Assembly (NCBI GenBank): GCA_013202845.1
Contig: JABMPT010000001.1
Span: 1-52,243, forward strand
Reading direction: 5' to 3'
DNA length: 52,243 nucleotides
From: Candidatus Woesearchaeota archaeon
GTDB taxonomy: Archaea; Nanobdellota; Nanobdellia; Woesearchaeales; GCA-2686295
Positions 7,706 to 16,921 of the stretch are shown here, piece after piece. Within the stretch, counting starts at the first letter, position 1. The number at the start of each line of letters is the position of its first letter. The notes below the pieces were generated by a model. That model searched no databases. It was not told the origin of the DNA and saw only the letters and a list, made by a program, of their open reading frames with translations. A program made the position numbers and the translations under genes.

Positions 7706-9072
7706 AATTTTTTGATAACAGGTCCTTGTGGTGTATCATCAACATAATATCCTTCTTTTTTCAGCTTATCTCTTACTTTATCTGCAGTTGCCCAATCCTT
7801 GTTTTTTCTCGCATTCTCTCTTTCTTCAACCAATTTTTTTATTTCTGCAGAAACCTTCTCTTTTTCAAAGGTTATGAAACCAAGAACAGAATTTATTTTT
7901 TTCAAGAAAACTATTATCTCTTCACCATTTCTCTTGCTTATATCTTGTTTGTTGACTTCTCTGATGAAGCTATAAACTGCTGCTATGGCTTGTGGCATGT
8001 CAAAATCATTATCCATGTGCTTTTCAAACGCTGTTTTTGTCTTTTTTATTAGGTTTTTTACTTTTTTGTTTTCTTTACCATTTGCTCTCGAGACTTTTCT
8101 TATAAACTCGTTGATTCTTTCCAAGCTGTTCTTTGAATGTTGTATGTTTTTTTCAGAATAGTCAATTGGTGTTCTGTAATGAGTTGATACGTAGAAGTAT
8201 CTAAGAACTTTAGAATCCCATTTCTTCAATGCTTCTCTGATAGTTATGAAATTGCCAAGAGATTTTGCCATCTTCTCTTTTTCAATGTTGAGAAAAGCTG
8301 CATGCAGCCAATACTTCACCAATGGCTTTCTACCAGATGATGCTTCCATCTGAGCAATCTCTGACTCATGGTGTGGAAATATTAAGTCTATAGCGCCGCC
8401 GTGTAAATCATATTGTGGTCCAAATTCTGTCTCTGTGATTGCTGTATCCTCTATATGCCATCCAGGCCTTCCCTTTCCCCAAGGGCTTCTCCAACTTGGT
8501 TCTCCTATTTTTTCTTTTTTCCAAAGTGAGAAGTCAGATGGGTTCTTCTTGTCTTCATTAACAGCAACTCTTGCACCTTCTTTTATTTTGTCCATTGGTT
8601 GATGAGAAAGTTTTCCATATCCTTTAAACTTGTCAATCTCAAAATAAACCCCGTCAGATGTTTTATAAGCATAACCTTTGTCAAACAAAGTCTGTATCTG
8701 CTTGATTATCTGCTTCACATAATTAGTTGCTCTAGCATATTTGTTAACACTGTTAATACCCAGTGCTTTCATATCTATATCATATTCTTTTTCATATTTT
8801 ATTGCTAGTTTTGAGGGGTCTTCCTTGTTTTCATTAGCTCTTTTGATGATCTTATCATCTATATCTGTAATGTTTTGAAGATAGAACACATTAAATCCTC
8901 TATATCTTAGGTATTTGGCAATGACGTCGAATTGCACGTATGTTTTTGCATGTCCTATGTGGCTGTAATCATAAACAGTTGGTCCACACACAAACATATT
9001 GACTTTTTTTCCTTTTAGAGGTTTGAACTCTTCTTTCCTCCTTGTTAATGTATTGAAGACTTTCAATGCCAT
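7702..9072 (-). CDS. cysS: Cysteinyl-tRNA synthetase
   Basis: Class Ia synthetase for Cys-tRNA(Cys). The N-terminus FVCGPTVYDYSHIGHAKTYV contains the first zinc ligand Cys and an intact HIGH. The KMSKS motif reads KMAKS (KEKMAKSLGNF). The second bacterial zinc ligand, the Cys of WHIECSA, is Asp here (WHIEDTAITETEFG), a form I recall from some archaeal CysRS. His and Glu of FPHHESEIAQ are kept. At 456 residues it has normal length. Presence of CysRS implies that the indirect SepRS/SepCysS route is not required. It ends in a 4-bp ATGA overlap with the serA remnant. Confidence 0.95.
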   Translation of the reverse strand: MALKVFNTLTRRKEEFKPLKGKKVNMFVCGPTVYDYSHIGHAKTYVQFDVIAKYLRYRGFNVFYLQNITDIDDKIIKRANENKEDPSKLAIKYEKEYDIDMKALGINSVNKYARATNYVKQIIKQIQTLFDKGYAYKTSDGVYFEIDKFKGYGKLSHQPMDKIKEGARVAVNEDKKNPSDFSLWKKEKIGEPSWRSPWGKGRPGWHIEDTAITETEFGPQYDLHGGAIDLIFPHHESEIAQMEASSGRKPLVKYWLHAAFLNIEKEKMAKSLGNFITIREALKKWDSKVLRYFYVSTHYRTPIDYSEKNIQHSKNSLERINEFIRKVSRANGKENKKVKNLIKKTKTAFEKHMDNDFDMPQAIAAVYSFIREVNKQDISKRNGEEIIVFLKKINSVLGFITFEKEKVSAEIKKLVEERENARKNKDWATADKVRDKLKKEGYYVDDTPQGPVIKKL

Positions 9073-9122
9073 AGGTATAGTTTTTCTTTCAAGGTTTTTA
9101 ACGTTTTTGCTATTGAGTCACA

Positions 9123-9134
9123 ATATTTATAAAT
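9123..9134 (+). promoter_or_regulatory. TATA box before the AI-2E family gene
   Basis: ATATTTATAAAT lies about 27 bp before ATG 9156; the gene has no ribosome-binding site, so a leaderless mRNA is likely. Confidence 0.65.
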
Positions 9135-9155
9135 TCTTAATCTATTTGAAATCCT

Positions 9156-10157
9156 ATGAGGGATTCAAAGGTTGCAAGGTATTTTCTCGTAGCACTTCTT
9201 TTAGTGTTTATCTACCTAGCATTCCTTACAATCTTACCTGTTATTAAGAATATTATTCTTGCAATGGTTTTGGCTTTCGCATTTTATCCTTTCTACAAAT
9301 TTGTTAATAAGTATATCAAGTCAAAGAATTGGTCTGCAGCATTAATGATACTTTTCTTGTTGTTGTTAATAGCGATTCCAGGGTCATTGATAGTTAACTC
9401 ATTAATACAACAAACTTATTCAACTTATTCTTTGGTTCAGACTTTTGATTTTACAAACCTAAATAGCTTTGTACCAGAGTTTCTTTCAGAAACAGTTGAT
9501 TTACACAAATACATCGGTGATGTTATATTAAAAGTCAGGAATTTTATTGTATCATTCGCACCTGATTTGATAGGTTCCATTGCTGAGATTCTGCTTGGAT
9601 TATTCATAATGCTTTTTGTGATGTTCTATGCTTTCAGGGATGGTGATAAATGGGTTGCTAAGATTCGAGATAGTTTGCCAATGAGAAAGGAATATACTAA
9701 GAAACTATTAACAAATACTGAGGATGTTACAGGCGCAGTCTTGTATGGTTATGTCTTAACTGCTGTTGTTCAGGGTTTTCTTGGCGGATTCATGTTTTTT
9801 ATACTTGGAATTTCAAATCCTATATTCTGGGGTTTTGTAATGGTTGTATTGGCAGCGATTCCATTTATAGGAACACCGATTGTGTGGCTTCCAGCAGCGA
9901 TTATTGAACTTGTTTCTGGCAGATATGTTTCTGGATTGATACTTTTAATATTTGGATTCGTGGTGCTGATAAACATAGATAATTTCATAAGACCAAAGCT
10001 TATAAGCAGCAGAGCCAATATTCATCCAGCAGTAGTTTTAGTTGGAGTTCTAGGTGGATTGAGTGTTTTTGGCTTTACAGGAATAATACTCGGACCTCTG
10101 ATACTTTCATTGCTTATAGTTATTGTAAAGTTCTTTGCTCTAGAATTCGATTATTAA
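9156..10157 (+). CDS. AI-2E/PerM family polytopic membrane protein
   Basis: A 333-residue integral membrane protein with about eight hydrophobic helices in the PerM/AI-2E layout: two or three at the N-terminus, a soluble stretch around residues 85-135, then helices including IAEILLGLFIMLFVMFYAF, VVLAAIPFIGTPIVWLPAAI and a C-terminal GFTGIILGPLILSLLIVIV. The internal GYVLTAVVQGFLGGFMF and NIDNFIRPKLIS blocks are family hallmarks. Members include autoinducer exporters and Na+/H+ antiporters, so the substrate cannot be named. It overlaps the end of the convergent radical SAM gene by 4 bp. Confidence 0.88.
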   Translation: MRDSKVARYFLVALLLVFIYLAFLTILPVIKNIILAMVLAFAFYPFYKFVNKYIKSKNWSAALMILFLLLLIAIPGSLIVNSLIQQTYSTYSLVQTFDFTNLNSFVPEFLSETVDLHKYIGDVILKVRNFIVSFAPDLIGSIAEILLGLFIMLFVMFYAFRDGDKWVAKIRDSLPMRKEYTKKLLTNTEDVTGAVLYGYVLTAVVQGFLGGFMFFILGISNPIFWGFVMVVLAAIPFIGTPIVWLPAAIIELVSGRYVSGLILLIFGFVVLINIDNFIRPKLISSRANIHPAVVLVGVLGGLSVFGFTGIILGPLILSLLIVIVKFFALEFDY

Positions 10158-11155
10158 GAAGACATATTTCTAAGATATTGATTTAGCTTAAATTTAATTT
10201 TTTCTTTAACCTCAGGATTCAAGTTTAGTTTCTCAACTTCTTCATCCCAATTGATCTTTGGGATATTTGTGAGGCTTCCCAAGAATTCTCTGTCAGCTTT
10301 TTTTGCTTGGGCTTCAATACCCATAGCACTTTTAGTTCCAAACTGTCTTATTATAGGAAATTTTGAAATTGAATTGGCTCCCGCACCCAATAGTAATGAG
10401 ATTCTTTCTATTTTGTCCTTCCATATCCCCATTTGAATATCGATGTTTGGGAATGCAATCCTTGTCTTTGCAATATACCATGCGTGATATTCTTTGTTTG
10501 GGCTCTTCTTTTTTTCAAAAACAGTTCCTTTCACAGGGTTCAATGCATACATATGAATTTTCTCAATCTTGTTCTCTTCTATGAATTCTTTCAATGTTTC
10601 AAAATCCTCTTCAGCCTCTCCAAGACCAAGTATCAAGGTCATGGCATTTTTCAACCCTAAAGACGTTGAATTCTTGAACATCTGTACACATGGTCCTATT
10701 GGCTTTGAAGGACAGACATCTTTGTGTATTCTTTCATTAACTGTTTCTATTGATCCAACAACCCCTTTGATATATGGTTTGTACTTCTCCAAGTAGTTCT
10801 TTGGTGTTGCTCCAAGATTTATCCATACTTTTTCGCCTGTAATTTCATTTATGACTTTAAGCATCTCAAGAAGGTCCTTGTGATGGTATGCATTTATTCC
10901 TCCACTGAAAAAACCGATTTTCCAGCCAAGATTCTTGCAGATTATTGTTTCAGCGTACAATGACTCTTTTGATCTCACAGCACGGTCATCATCACCTTTA
11001 TTTCTTTTCTCCTGTGTACTCATATAGCAGAATGTGCAGTCCTTTATCGAACAGGACCAGCTAAAAAACAGAGCTCTTTCAAACCAAGTATTGCTTGGGA
11101 AATTGGCTGCATAGATCTTACTAGCTTCACTTATCAATTTTTTTAGTTTATCCAT
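10154..11155 (-). CDS. Radical SAM protein, biotin-synthase-like, substrate unknown
   Basis: The [4Fe-4S] motif is C35-x4-C40-x2-C43 (CSIKDCTFCYMST), a spacing unlike the common Cx3Cx2C but usual for biotin-synthase-like archaeal members when counted this way. The GE-like motif FFSGGINAY follows, then IGPCVQMFKNSTSLGLKNAMTLILGLGEAEEDF, which corresponds to the TIM-barrel strands with the SAM ribose site. The C-terminal part (GIWKDKIERISLLLGAGANSI) resembles the BATS-type end seen in BioB/HydE relatives. No biotin or lipoyl genes are nearby. Start is ATG 11155. Function is left open. Confidence 0.8.
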   Translation of the reverse strand: MDKLKKLISEASKIYAANFPSNTWFERALFFSWSCSIKDCTFCYMSTQEKRNKGDDDRAVRSKESLYAETIICKNLGWKIGFFSGGINAYHHKDLLEMLKVINEITGEKVWINLGATPKNYLEKYKPYIKGVVGSIETVNERIHKDVCPSKPIGPCVQMFKNSTSLGLKNAMTLILGLGEAEEDFETLKEFIEENKIEKIHMYALNPVKGTVFEKKKSPNKEYHAWYIAKTRIAFPNIDIQMGIWKDKIERISLLLGAGANSISKFPIIRQFGTKSAMGIEAQAKKADREFLGSLTNIPKINWDEEVEKLNLNPEVKEKIKFKLNQYLRNMSS

Positions 11156-11189
11156 TATATAACAGAAAATAATATTCTTTAAAAAAGTT

Positions 11190-12989
11190 TCATAACTGTT
11201 TTAGTTTATCAGCTAGCTCTATGTATGTTGCAGCGCTCCAAGCTTGAGCCAAACAGCCTTCAGATTTTTGTTCTGCAGCAGAGCTAACTTCTGCAGCATG
11301 TCCTATGAATCCAGAGAACATCAATTCTTTTTTGCTTGCATAGAATATTCGCTCTATGAAATGATAATATTTTTTCCTGTCAAGATCATTCATGCAGATA
11401 GCAGCCATATTATTAATCCAATACCAGCTATCACCCCTGTGATAACTTGAGTTCTCGTCACCAGTATAATGAGATTTGTATAACTTGTTTTTCTTGTCAA
11501 TAGAAGTCAATCCTCCCCATTCATGCCACAAAGCTCTTAATGCTTTGTTGAATACCATCTTCCACTCATGCTTCCATAATAATTCTGGATAGACATAGTA
11601 AGCGATGAAGACGTTAGGTCTGATTGTGTTGTCTCCTAGTCTGTCAAGTAGATTTCCTTGTTTGAAGAAAGCTTTCTTTACATGTTTGGCAAACACTTTT
11701 TCCAAGCTTCTATAACCATAGTAAATAAGATTTAGATGTTTGCATAATATCTTCATCAGTTTGAAAAAAGACAGAAACAATGTCTGAATCTCTATGCATG
11801 CTCCTGGTCTGCCATCTTTCCCATTAACATCAGTATCCATCCATGTTTCGTTCAATTCAGTATACATTATGTAATCTTCCATATATTTGACCATGTGCTC
11901 CTCAATGCAGAAATGGAGCTTATGTTTTATCTTCATCAAATCATCTTTTGAGAAATAACCCTTTAAGCATTTCTTTTCTTCCAATATTGATAGGAAATCA
12001 TGCAGTCTTTTGAAAAGCCAACCAATTCCATCTGCACTGTCAAGATTTGATTTGGGTAATCTATTTGGTATTCTTCCATTATCATCAATAGCTTCCAGAT
12101 AAGCCATCAGTCTTTTCTTAACAAAGTCAAATCTTTCCTCAATCATAAAAGCTTTTAATGATATCAGTTCATCCCTACCCCAGAACTGGTAGAACCAAGG
12201 AAGACCTGCAAATACTCCTTCCATCTTGTTGGCTCCTTTGCCAACAATTGTTCTCAAGCTATCCAAAGAGTTTATTGCTGCATTGGCTGAGAGCTTCTTT
12301 CTTCTGCAAAGATTTTTGGTTTTTAATCTTAGAGCTTCTTTCAAAATTTTTTCATTTAGAGACGCTGACTCAGCATCGTTCATTGCCTCTTTTTCGCTTT
12401 CTCCAAATGATATAAAAAGTTTCAAACTACCATTACACCTTATCTTCACAGCTTTGTAAATATAGAAATCACTCTTTGTATTCCTTATTTTGTCATATGA
12501 ATAATCTTTTTTCTCCCATTGATCAACAACTTCAAAGTCATGGATGCCCTTTATAGCCAAATACTTCTTGTGTTTTTTATAATGAATTATTAACATGCCT
12601 TTCTTCTTATCAATAGAATAATGTCTGTCTTTGTCATCAAAATTGAACATCTCCCTGAAATCAAAATCTATGTTTATATTGCCGACATAGCTCTTAACCT
12701 CATATATTAGAGCGGTAGCTGTTAAATGAAAACTTTCCTGAGAAGTTCCATATCTCCTGATGACCTTATAAAAATGATTCTCAAGCTCTGTAATGTTTTT
12801 GTCAAGATAAATATTCTCAATTGATTTGTAAGAATTCCAGTTCTTGTCCAAATGGAACAATCCCTGCATATGGGTTATATTCTCCTTGCTACCTAGAGAA
12901 AGAAATCCGCCTGTTTTATCAGTGAGAAGAAAGCATCCCTCACCCTCTTTTTTTTGAGCTTGATGACCAAGCTTATGAATTATTTTCAT
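11190..12989 (-). CDS. Glycogen-debranching enzyme-like protein (amylo-alpha-1,6-glucosidase, GH133)
   Basis: The C-terminal ~370 residues match the (alpha/alpha)6 barrel of amylo-alpha-1,6-glucosidases: FAGLPWFYQFWGRDELIS near 265-283, an IPNRLP stretch, and YTELNETWMDTDVNGKDG with the acidic residues expected for catalysis. Family knowledge predicts hydrolysis of alpha-1,6 branches in glycogen or related alpha-glucans. The N-terminal ~230 residues form the beta-sandwich seen in archaeal and bacterial short GDEs. The start overlaps the end of the nucleotidyltransferase gene by 17 bp, so the two are co-transcribed and may act in alpha-glucan turnover. Confidence 0.87.
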   Translation of the reverse strand: MKIIHKLGHQAQKKEGEGCFLLTDKTGGFLSLGSKENITHMQGLFHLDKNWNSYKSIENIYLDKNITELENHFYKVIRRYGTSQESFHLTATALIYEVKSYVGNINIDFDFREMFNFDDKDRHYSIDKKKGMLIIHYKKHKKYLAIKGIHDFEVVDQWEKKDYSYDKIRNTKSDFYIYKAVKIRCNGSLKLFISFGESEKEAMNDAESASLNEKILKEALRLKTKNLCRRKKLSANAAINSLDSLRTIVGKGANKMEGVFAGLPWFYQFWGRDELISLKAFMIEERFDFVKKRLMAYLEAIDDNGRIPNRLPKSNLDSADGIGWLFKRLHDFLSILEEKKCLKGYFSKDDLMKIKHKLHFCIEEHMVKYMEDYIMYTELNETWMDTDVNGKDGRPGACIEIQTLFLSFFKLMKILCKHLNLIYYGYRSLEKVFAKHVKKAFFKQGNLLDRLGDNTIRPNVFIAYYVYPELLWKHEWKMVFNKALRALWHEWGGLTSIDKKNKLYKSHYTGDENSSYHRGDSWYWINNMAAICMNDLDRKKYYHFIERIFYASKKELMFSGFIGHAAEVSSAAEQKSEGCLAQAWSAATYIELADKLKQL

Positions 12990-13974
12990 CCTTGCCTAAA
13001 ATTATTTGGGAGTCCTCACCAACGTTCAGCTGTTTGTATGCACCTTTTACCTTGGCAAATGCGGCTATCAATGATTCTTTTAATTGAGCATCTTCCACTA
13101 CTGAACTCTTCCCAATAATACTATTCTTGACAATGGAGTTTTTAATCTTTGCGTTTTTTGCAACAGAAACATAAGGTCCAATGATTGAATTCTCTACTTT
13201 GACGCCTTCCTCAATGAAAACAGGCTCTATAATCAAGCTTTTATTCAAGCCGTTTCTTTTTTTCTGCTTTTTATTCTTTAGAAGGTATCTGTTTGTGGCA
13301 AGCAGAGTCTCTGGCTTTCCGCAATCCTCCCAGACATTCACTGTTTCGGCTATGAATTTAGTTCCTCTCTTAATCATTATGTTAAAAGCATCCATTAAGT
13401 AGAATTCTCCTTTTAACTGCACATCTCTCCTTATTAGTTCATTAATGCACTCAAACATTAATTTGTAGTCTTTTGTGTAGTATAATCCAATATTTGCCAG
13501 ATTTGATGGCGGATTTTTAGGCTTTTCAATTATTTTTTCTACAACGCCTTTTTTGTTTGGAAAGACAATACCGAATCGTTCTGGATCCTCATGTTCCTTA
13601 ACATAAATGACTCCATCACCTTTTGTTTTTTTTAATTTCTTTATATTTGCATCACTAATAGTGTCTACAAACCATATAGCAACATCTTCTTTTATGTATT
13701 CTTCAGCGAGTTTTATTGCATGTGCTTGTCCTTTCAACTCTTTTTGGATAATGAATCTTGTCTTGAAATTGTAATTCTTCTTCACATACTCTTCAATCTG
13801 GTCACCAAGGTAACCAACGATAAAAATCACTTCAGAAACTTTCACTTTTTTCAGTTCGTCAAGAATATATGCTAGAACTGGTTTTCCAGCAACATGAAAA
13901 AGAGGTTTAGCTCGAGTATGGGTATGAGGTCTCAGCCTTGTTCCCTTTCCTGCTGTAGGAATTATTACTTGCAT
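12973..13974 (-). CDS. Sugar-phosphate nucleotidyltransferase with left-handed beta-helix tail
   Basis: The N-terminus carries the NDP-sugar pyrophosphorylase signature G9-K-G-T-R-L-R-P16 (PTAGKGTRLRPHTHTRAKPL). Further blocks are IFIVGYLGDQIEEYV, DDAI-type IWFVDTISD and IIEKPKNPPSNLANIGLYY. This identifies a glucose-1-phosphate thymidylyl- or uridylyltransferase-like enzyme. From about residue 245, isoleucine-rich hexapeptide repeats (IIGPYVSVAKNAKIKNSIV) form a left-handed beta-helix. The substrate cannot be told from sequence; the partner debranching enzyme gene hints at glucose-1-phosphate. It is the first gene of the pair. Confidence 0.87.
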   Translation of the reverse strand: MQVIIPTAGKGTRLRPHTHTRAKPLFHVAGKPVLAYILDELKKVKVSEVIFIVGYLGDQIEEYVKKNYNFKTRFIIQKELKGQAHAIKLAEEYIKEDVAIWFVDTISDANIKKLKKTKGDGVIYVKEHEDPERFGIVFPNKKGVVEKIIEKPKNPPSNLANIGLYYTKDYKLMFECINELIRRDVQLKGEFYLMDAFNIMIKRGTKFIAETVNVWEDCGKPETLLATNRYLLKNKKQKKRNGLNKSLIIEPVFIEEGVKVENSIIGPYVSVAKNAKIKNSIVKNSIIGKSSVVEDAQLKESLIAAFAKVKGAYKQLNVGEDSQIILGKDENNS

Positions 13975-14009
13975 TTTGCTTTTCGAGAATAATTAATTGT
14001 TTATAAACA

Positions 14010-15041
14010 TTATGGAACAATGTCAGTCTCTATCTTTTCCAAATCGCAGAAATCAGTTGTAAAATTATAAGCGCCAACATTCAAAAACACTAATTTGTTA
14101 CCTACTTTAGGGGTTTTTAGGTATGTGCGATATCTGAATAAATCCATTGAGCAAGGTGTTATGCCTTTTATCACGTATGGGCTTCCTTTTCCTTTCTTTA
14201 ATTCTCCCTCAACTAACAGCTTTACAGGAACCACCAATGCATCCATGTCAGAATTATAGACAGAAGCATTGACTATTATGTTGTTCTCATAAATCCCTAT
14301 TATTTCAGTCTCTAACTTACAGCTAGGTGCCGCAATGAATCTGCCTGGTTCTATGATCATCTTGGTGTTTTGCTTGTTTAACCATTCCTTTAACTCTTTT
14401 ATCTTTGTAAAAATGCTTTTCAGAACATCCATGTTTGTGTTTGCATATTCAGATGGTAAACCACCGCCTATATTGACTATGTCAATCATTTGGAGAACAT
14501 CTTCTTCTAAAATGTTTGAAAGTTCGTATTTTAGGTTCCACTCGCTCATGTTCTGGGTTTTTCTGTGAAAATGAACTCCCAGTGTTTTGATCTTTGTGTT
14601 CTTTCTCAACTCTCTTAACCTTTTGTTGACAACTTCAGAACCCATTCCAAAAACAAAGTATCGCTCGGTTCTTATTGAGTGCTCTTTTAGTTTGATTCTT
14701 AACAATAAGTTTATCTTGGTGTTATTGTTTTTTAGAAATTCAATCAAGGTATATAGATCTTGCTCATTATCAACAACAAAATAGTTTATGCCTTTATTCA
14801 CTAAATTTTTGATACCATTAGCCGTCCATCCTTGTGCAAGGAAGATTATCCTTGACATGTCATTTACATGTTTTAACTCATTCTCTAAATGAACACTGAA
14901 TAAAGAATCTGTTTCTTTCTCTAATATCTTAGTTACCTCTTGGTTTGTTTTGGCGCTATAAGAGACAGAATCTGCTAATCTCTTTACTTTGTTGTATTGC
15001 TCTAATACCTTGCTTTTTGAAAGTATGAATCTCGGTTTCAT
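14010..15041 (-). CDS. PLP-dependent amino-acid decarboxylase (ornithine/DAP decarboxylase fold III)
   Basis: Alanine-racemase-fold PLP enzyme. The cofactor lysine is K31 in SYSAKTN. The phosphate-binding loop is NIGGGLP, and IEPGRFIAA and the dimer-contributed Cys in TPCSMDLFRYR are also present. The C-terminal GAYNFTTDF aligns with the GAY end of the family. At 343 residues it is shorter than ODC or LysA (about 400-430). Its ATG overlaps the stop of the deoxyhypusine synthase gene (ATGA), so the proteins are made together; this suggests that it supplies a polyamine or its precursor for hypusine. The exact amino-acid substrate (ornithine, arginine, carboxynorspermidine) is unresolved. Confidence 0.85.
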   Translation of the reverse strand: MKPRFILSKSKVLEQYNKVKRLADSVSYSAKTNQEVTKILEKETDSLFSVHLENELKHVNDMSRIIFLAQGWTANGIKNLVNKGINYFVVDNEQDLYTLIEFLKNNNTKINLLLRIKLKEHSIRTERYFVFGMGSEVVNKRLRELRKNTKIKTLGVHFHRKTQNMSEWNLKYELSNILEEDVLQMIDIVNIGGGLPSEYANTNMDVLKSIFTKIKELKEWLNKQNTKMIIEPGRFIAAPSCKLETEIIGIYENNIIVNASVYNSDMDALVVPVKLLVEGELKKGKGSPYVIKGITPCSMDLFRYRTYLKTPKVGNKLVFLNVGAYNFTTDFCDLEKIETDIVP

Positions 15042-15976
15042 TTTAACAGACCTTCTTTTGATAATTGTTCTAATGCTTTGATCATGGCCAGTGGAAACAT
15101 TATTGTTACATCTCCGATCACAGTTGCAACGTCGCTGTCATCCTTCACTTTTCCCCATGACTTTGCCTCATCAGTCGTTGCTCCTGACATGCTACCGCTT
15201 GTTTTATGAGCAGTTGTCATATAGATAGCGTATTCAGCCCCTCCATGCAACAATGTGCAGAGGATTGCATGATGCTTTGAAATGCTTCCTCCCAACGCAA
15301 TAACTCCTTTCTTTTCGTCATGACTGGTTGTATAGAGTATGTTTCCAAAATCTTTCACAACATCAACAATGAAATCAGGATGTTTTTGCTGGAATAAGTA
15401 TAGATGGAATCCAAATGAACCATCTGTTATAGCAGGACAGAATATTGGCACATCATTTTTTGCAGCTTGATAAAGGATTGAGTTCTTATCTTTCAACATC
15501 AAGCCGATTTTTCTGAGCATTTCAGAAACTGCCCATCGTTTCTGCTCTTTGTAGAGCTTGTCAAGCATTGGCATAACTCTGTCTTCAAAATTCATATAAC
15601 TCTCATTGTTTATGAATAGATTGCCAACTCTATTCACGCCTTGTTCATGCAATTCAACATCATCGCTATCAAAATTCCCTATTGCGAACTTCTCACCAGT
15701 TGCTTTCATGATATCTTCTTCTATACCACCAACAGTTGTAACAATTACATCAGCAATTCCAAGTTCTATTAATTGAGCGAAGAATCCTCTCAATCCAGAA
15801 GTCACCATGTTAGATGTGAATGTCAAAAATATCTTTGCAGAGTTCTTCTTCATCTTGACTATTACGTCAGAAGCTTTCTTTAGTTCAATGCTTTGGAAAC
15901 CTACTTCACCCAAATATTCAACCATTTCATGAACTTTTATTCCTTTTTTCCATTTGAAATCAGATACATACTTCAT
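15038..15976 (-). CDS. dys: Deoxyhypusine synthase
   Basis: NAD-dependent enzyme that moves an aminobutyl group from a polyamine to the lysine of aIF5A, the first step of hypusine formation. Recognised blocks are IFLTFTSNMVTSGLRG, VIVTTVGGIEEDI, CPAITDGSFGFHLY, IALGGSISKHHAI and the C-terminal EAKSWGKVKDDSD, in which K276 is the expected aminobutyl-accepting lysine. At 312 residues it fits archaeal members. An AGGAGG site lies just before the ATG. Its substrate protein aIF5A is encoded 5 kb away at 20790. The QEFDGSDSGA stretch of eukaryotic enzymes is changed to HKTSGSMSGA, so a relative acting on a different polyamine remains possible. Confidence 0.88.
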   Translation of the reverse strand: MKYVSDFKWKKGIKVHEMVEYLGEVGFQSIELKKASDVIVKMKKNSAKIFLTFTSNMVTSGLRGFFAQLIELGIADVIVTTVGGIEEDIMKATGEKFAIGNFDSDDVELHEQGVNRVGNLFINNESYMNFEDRVMPMLDKLYKEQKRWAVSEMLRKIGLMLKDKNSILYQAAKNDVPIFCPAITDGSFGFHLYLFQQKHPDFIVDVVKDFGNILYTTSHDEKKGVIALGGSISKHHAILCTLLHGGAEYAIYMTTAHKTSGSMSGATTDEAKSWGKVKDDSDVATVIGDVTIMFPLAMIKALEQLSKEGLLK

Positions 15977-16096
15977 ATTAGAACCTCCTATGCGAGTTAG
16001 AAACTTTATGGATTAAGAACTAGCTTTTACAAGATTAAACATAGCGCTTGTTCTCAAAATCATAAGAATTAGTTATTAAGAATTGTTTTTAAAGTT

Positions 16097-16921
16097 TTAG
16101 TTTCCTACAAATTTAGAATACAGGCTTCTTGCTTCTTTTTCTGATTTTGCTTTGATTATTGCTCTTCCGTCTTTGAAAAGAGTTATTCCTTTAATGATTT
16201 TGAAATGTTCTTTTATCTTGAAATCTTCTTTTATCTGATATGTATTGCTACCGCACATCTTTGTTGGCTTTGTCTGTTTTTTTCCTTCCAAAAATTCATA
16301 CTTTCCTTTGCAAGCAATGCAGTTCTGTTTCTTGACCTTTATCTTTTCTAAAGAATTGTCTTTAACATCTATGCGGACCATCTCTTTCTCAACTTTTTCA
16401 CCTGACAATGTTCTTAATGCATTGCTTACTTGCAGAAAAGCGATGTTTGTCGCTGCTTCAGTTATTATGCCAGAAGTTTCACATGTATCTAATCCATGAA
16501 CAGGTTTGAATATGCATCTGAAACAAACTTCTCCTGGAAAGAAATTCATCACAGTTCCTTTTGTCTTAATTCCTGCTGCATAGATCCATGGCTTCTTGTT
16601 TTTCAAGCAGTAATCATTAATCAGAAACCTTGTTTCCAAATTGTCAGTGCAGTCAAGGATCAAATCAGCTCTGTCTAGAATGTTTATGTTTTCAAATGTT
16701 AAATCTTCAGGATATGCTTTTGCCTTTAATTTCTCTGCTGCAACAATTGCTTTTGGCTTTCCAATGTCTTCCTTTGAGTATAGTGGTTGATTCTTTAAGT
16801 TATGGCTTTCAACTACATCTCTGTCAATGAGAATAAGATTTATTTGTTCTTCTGAAGTCAGCTTTGTAGTGATATTTCCTATTGCTCCAACGCCGACAAT
16901 GGCGACAGTTTTAGAAATCAT
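16097..16921 (-). CDS. E1-like (MoeB/ThiF family) ATP-dependent activating protein
   Basis: Rossmann ATP-binding motif VGVGAIGN at residues 9-16, followed by LIDRDVVESHNLKNQ and DCTDNLETRFLIND, identifies a ThiF/MoeB/UBA-type adenylating protein. Zinc ligands are C133-x2-C136 and C201-x2-C204. A candidate active-site Cys is C147 in LDTCETSG. The Arg of the usual NLNRQ loop, which contacts ATP, is replaced (NLKNQ), which deserves care. The last ~65 residues form a Lys-rich extension. It overlaps the fibrillarin gene by 4 bp. Likely roles are sulfur transfer to tRNA, molybdopterin or thiamine, or SAMP conjugation; no sulfur-carrier gene is in the window. Confidence 0.85.
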   Translation of the reverse strand: MISKTVAIVGVGAIGNITTKLTSEEQINLILIDRDVVESHNLKNQPLYSKEDIGKPKAIVAAEKLKAKAYPEDLTFENINILDRADLILDCTDNLETRFLINDYCLKNKKPWIYAAGIKTKGTVMNFFPGEVCFRCIFKPVHGLDTCETSGIITEAATNIAFLQVSNALRTLSGEKVEKEMVRIDVKDNSLEKIKVKKQNCIACKGKYEFLEGKKQTKPTKMCGSNTYQIKEDFKIKEHFKIIKGITLFKDGRAIIKAKSEKEARSLYSKFVGN

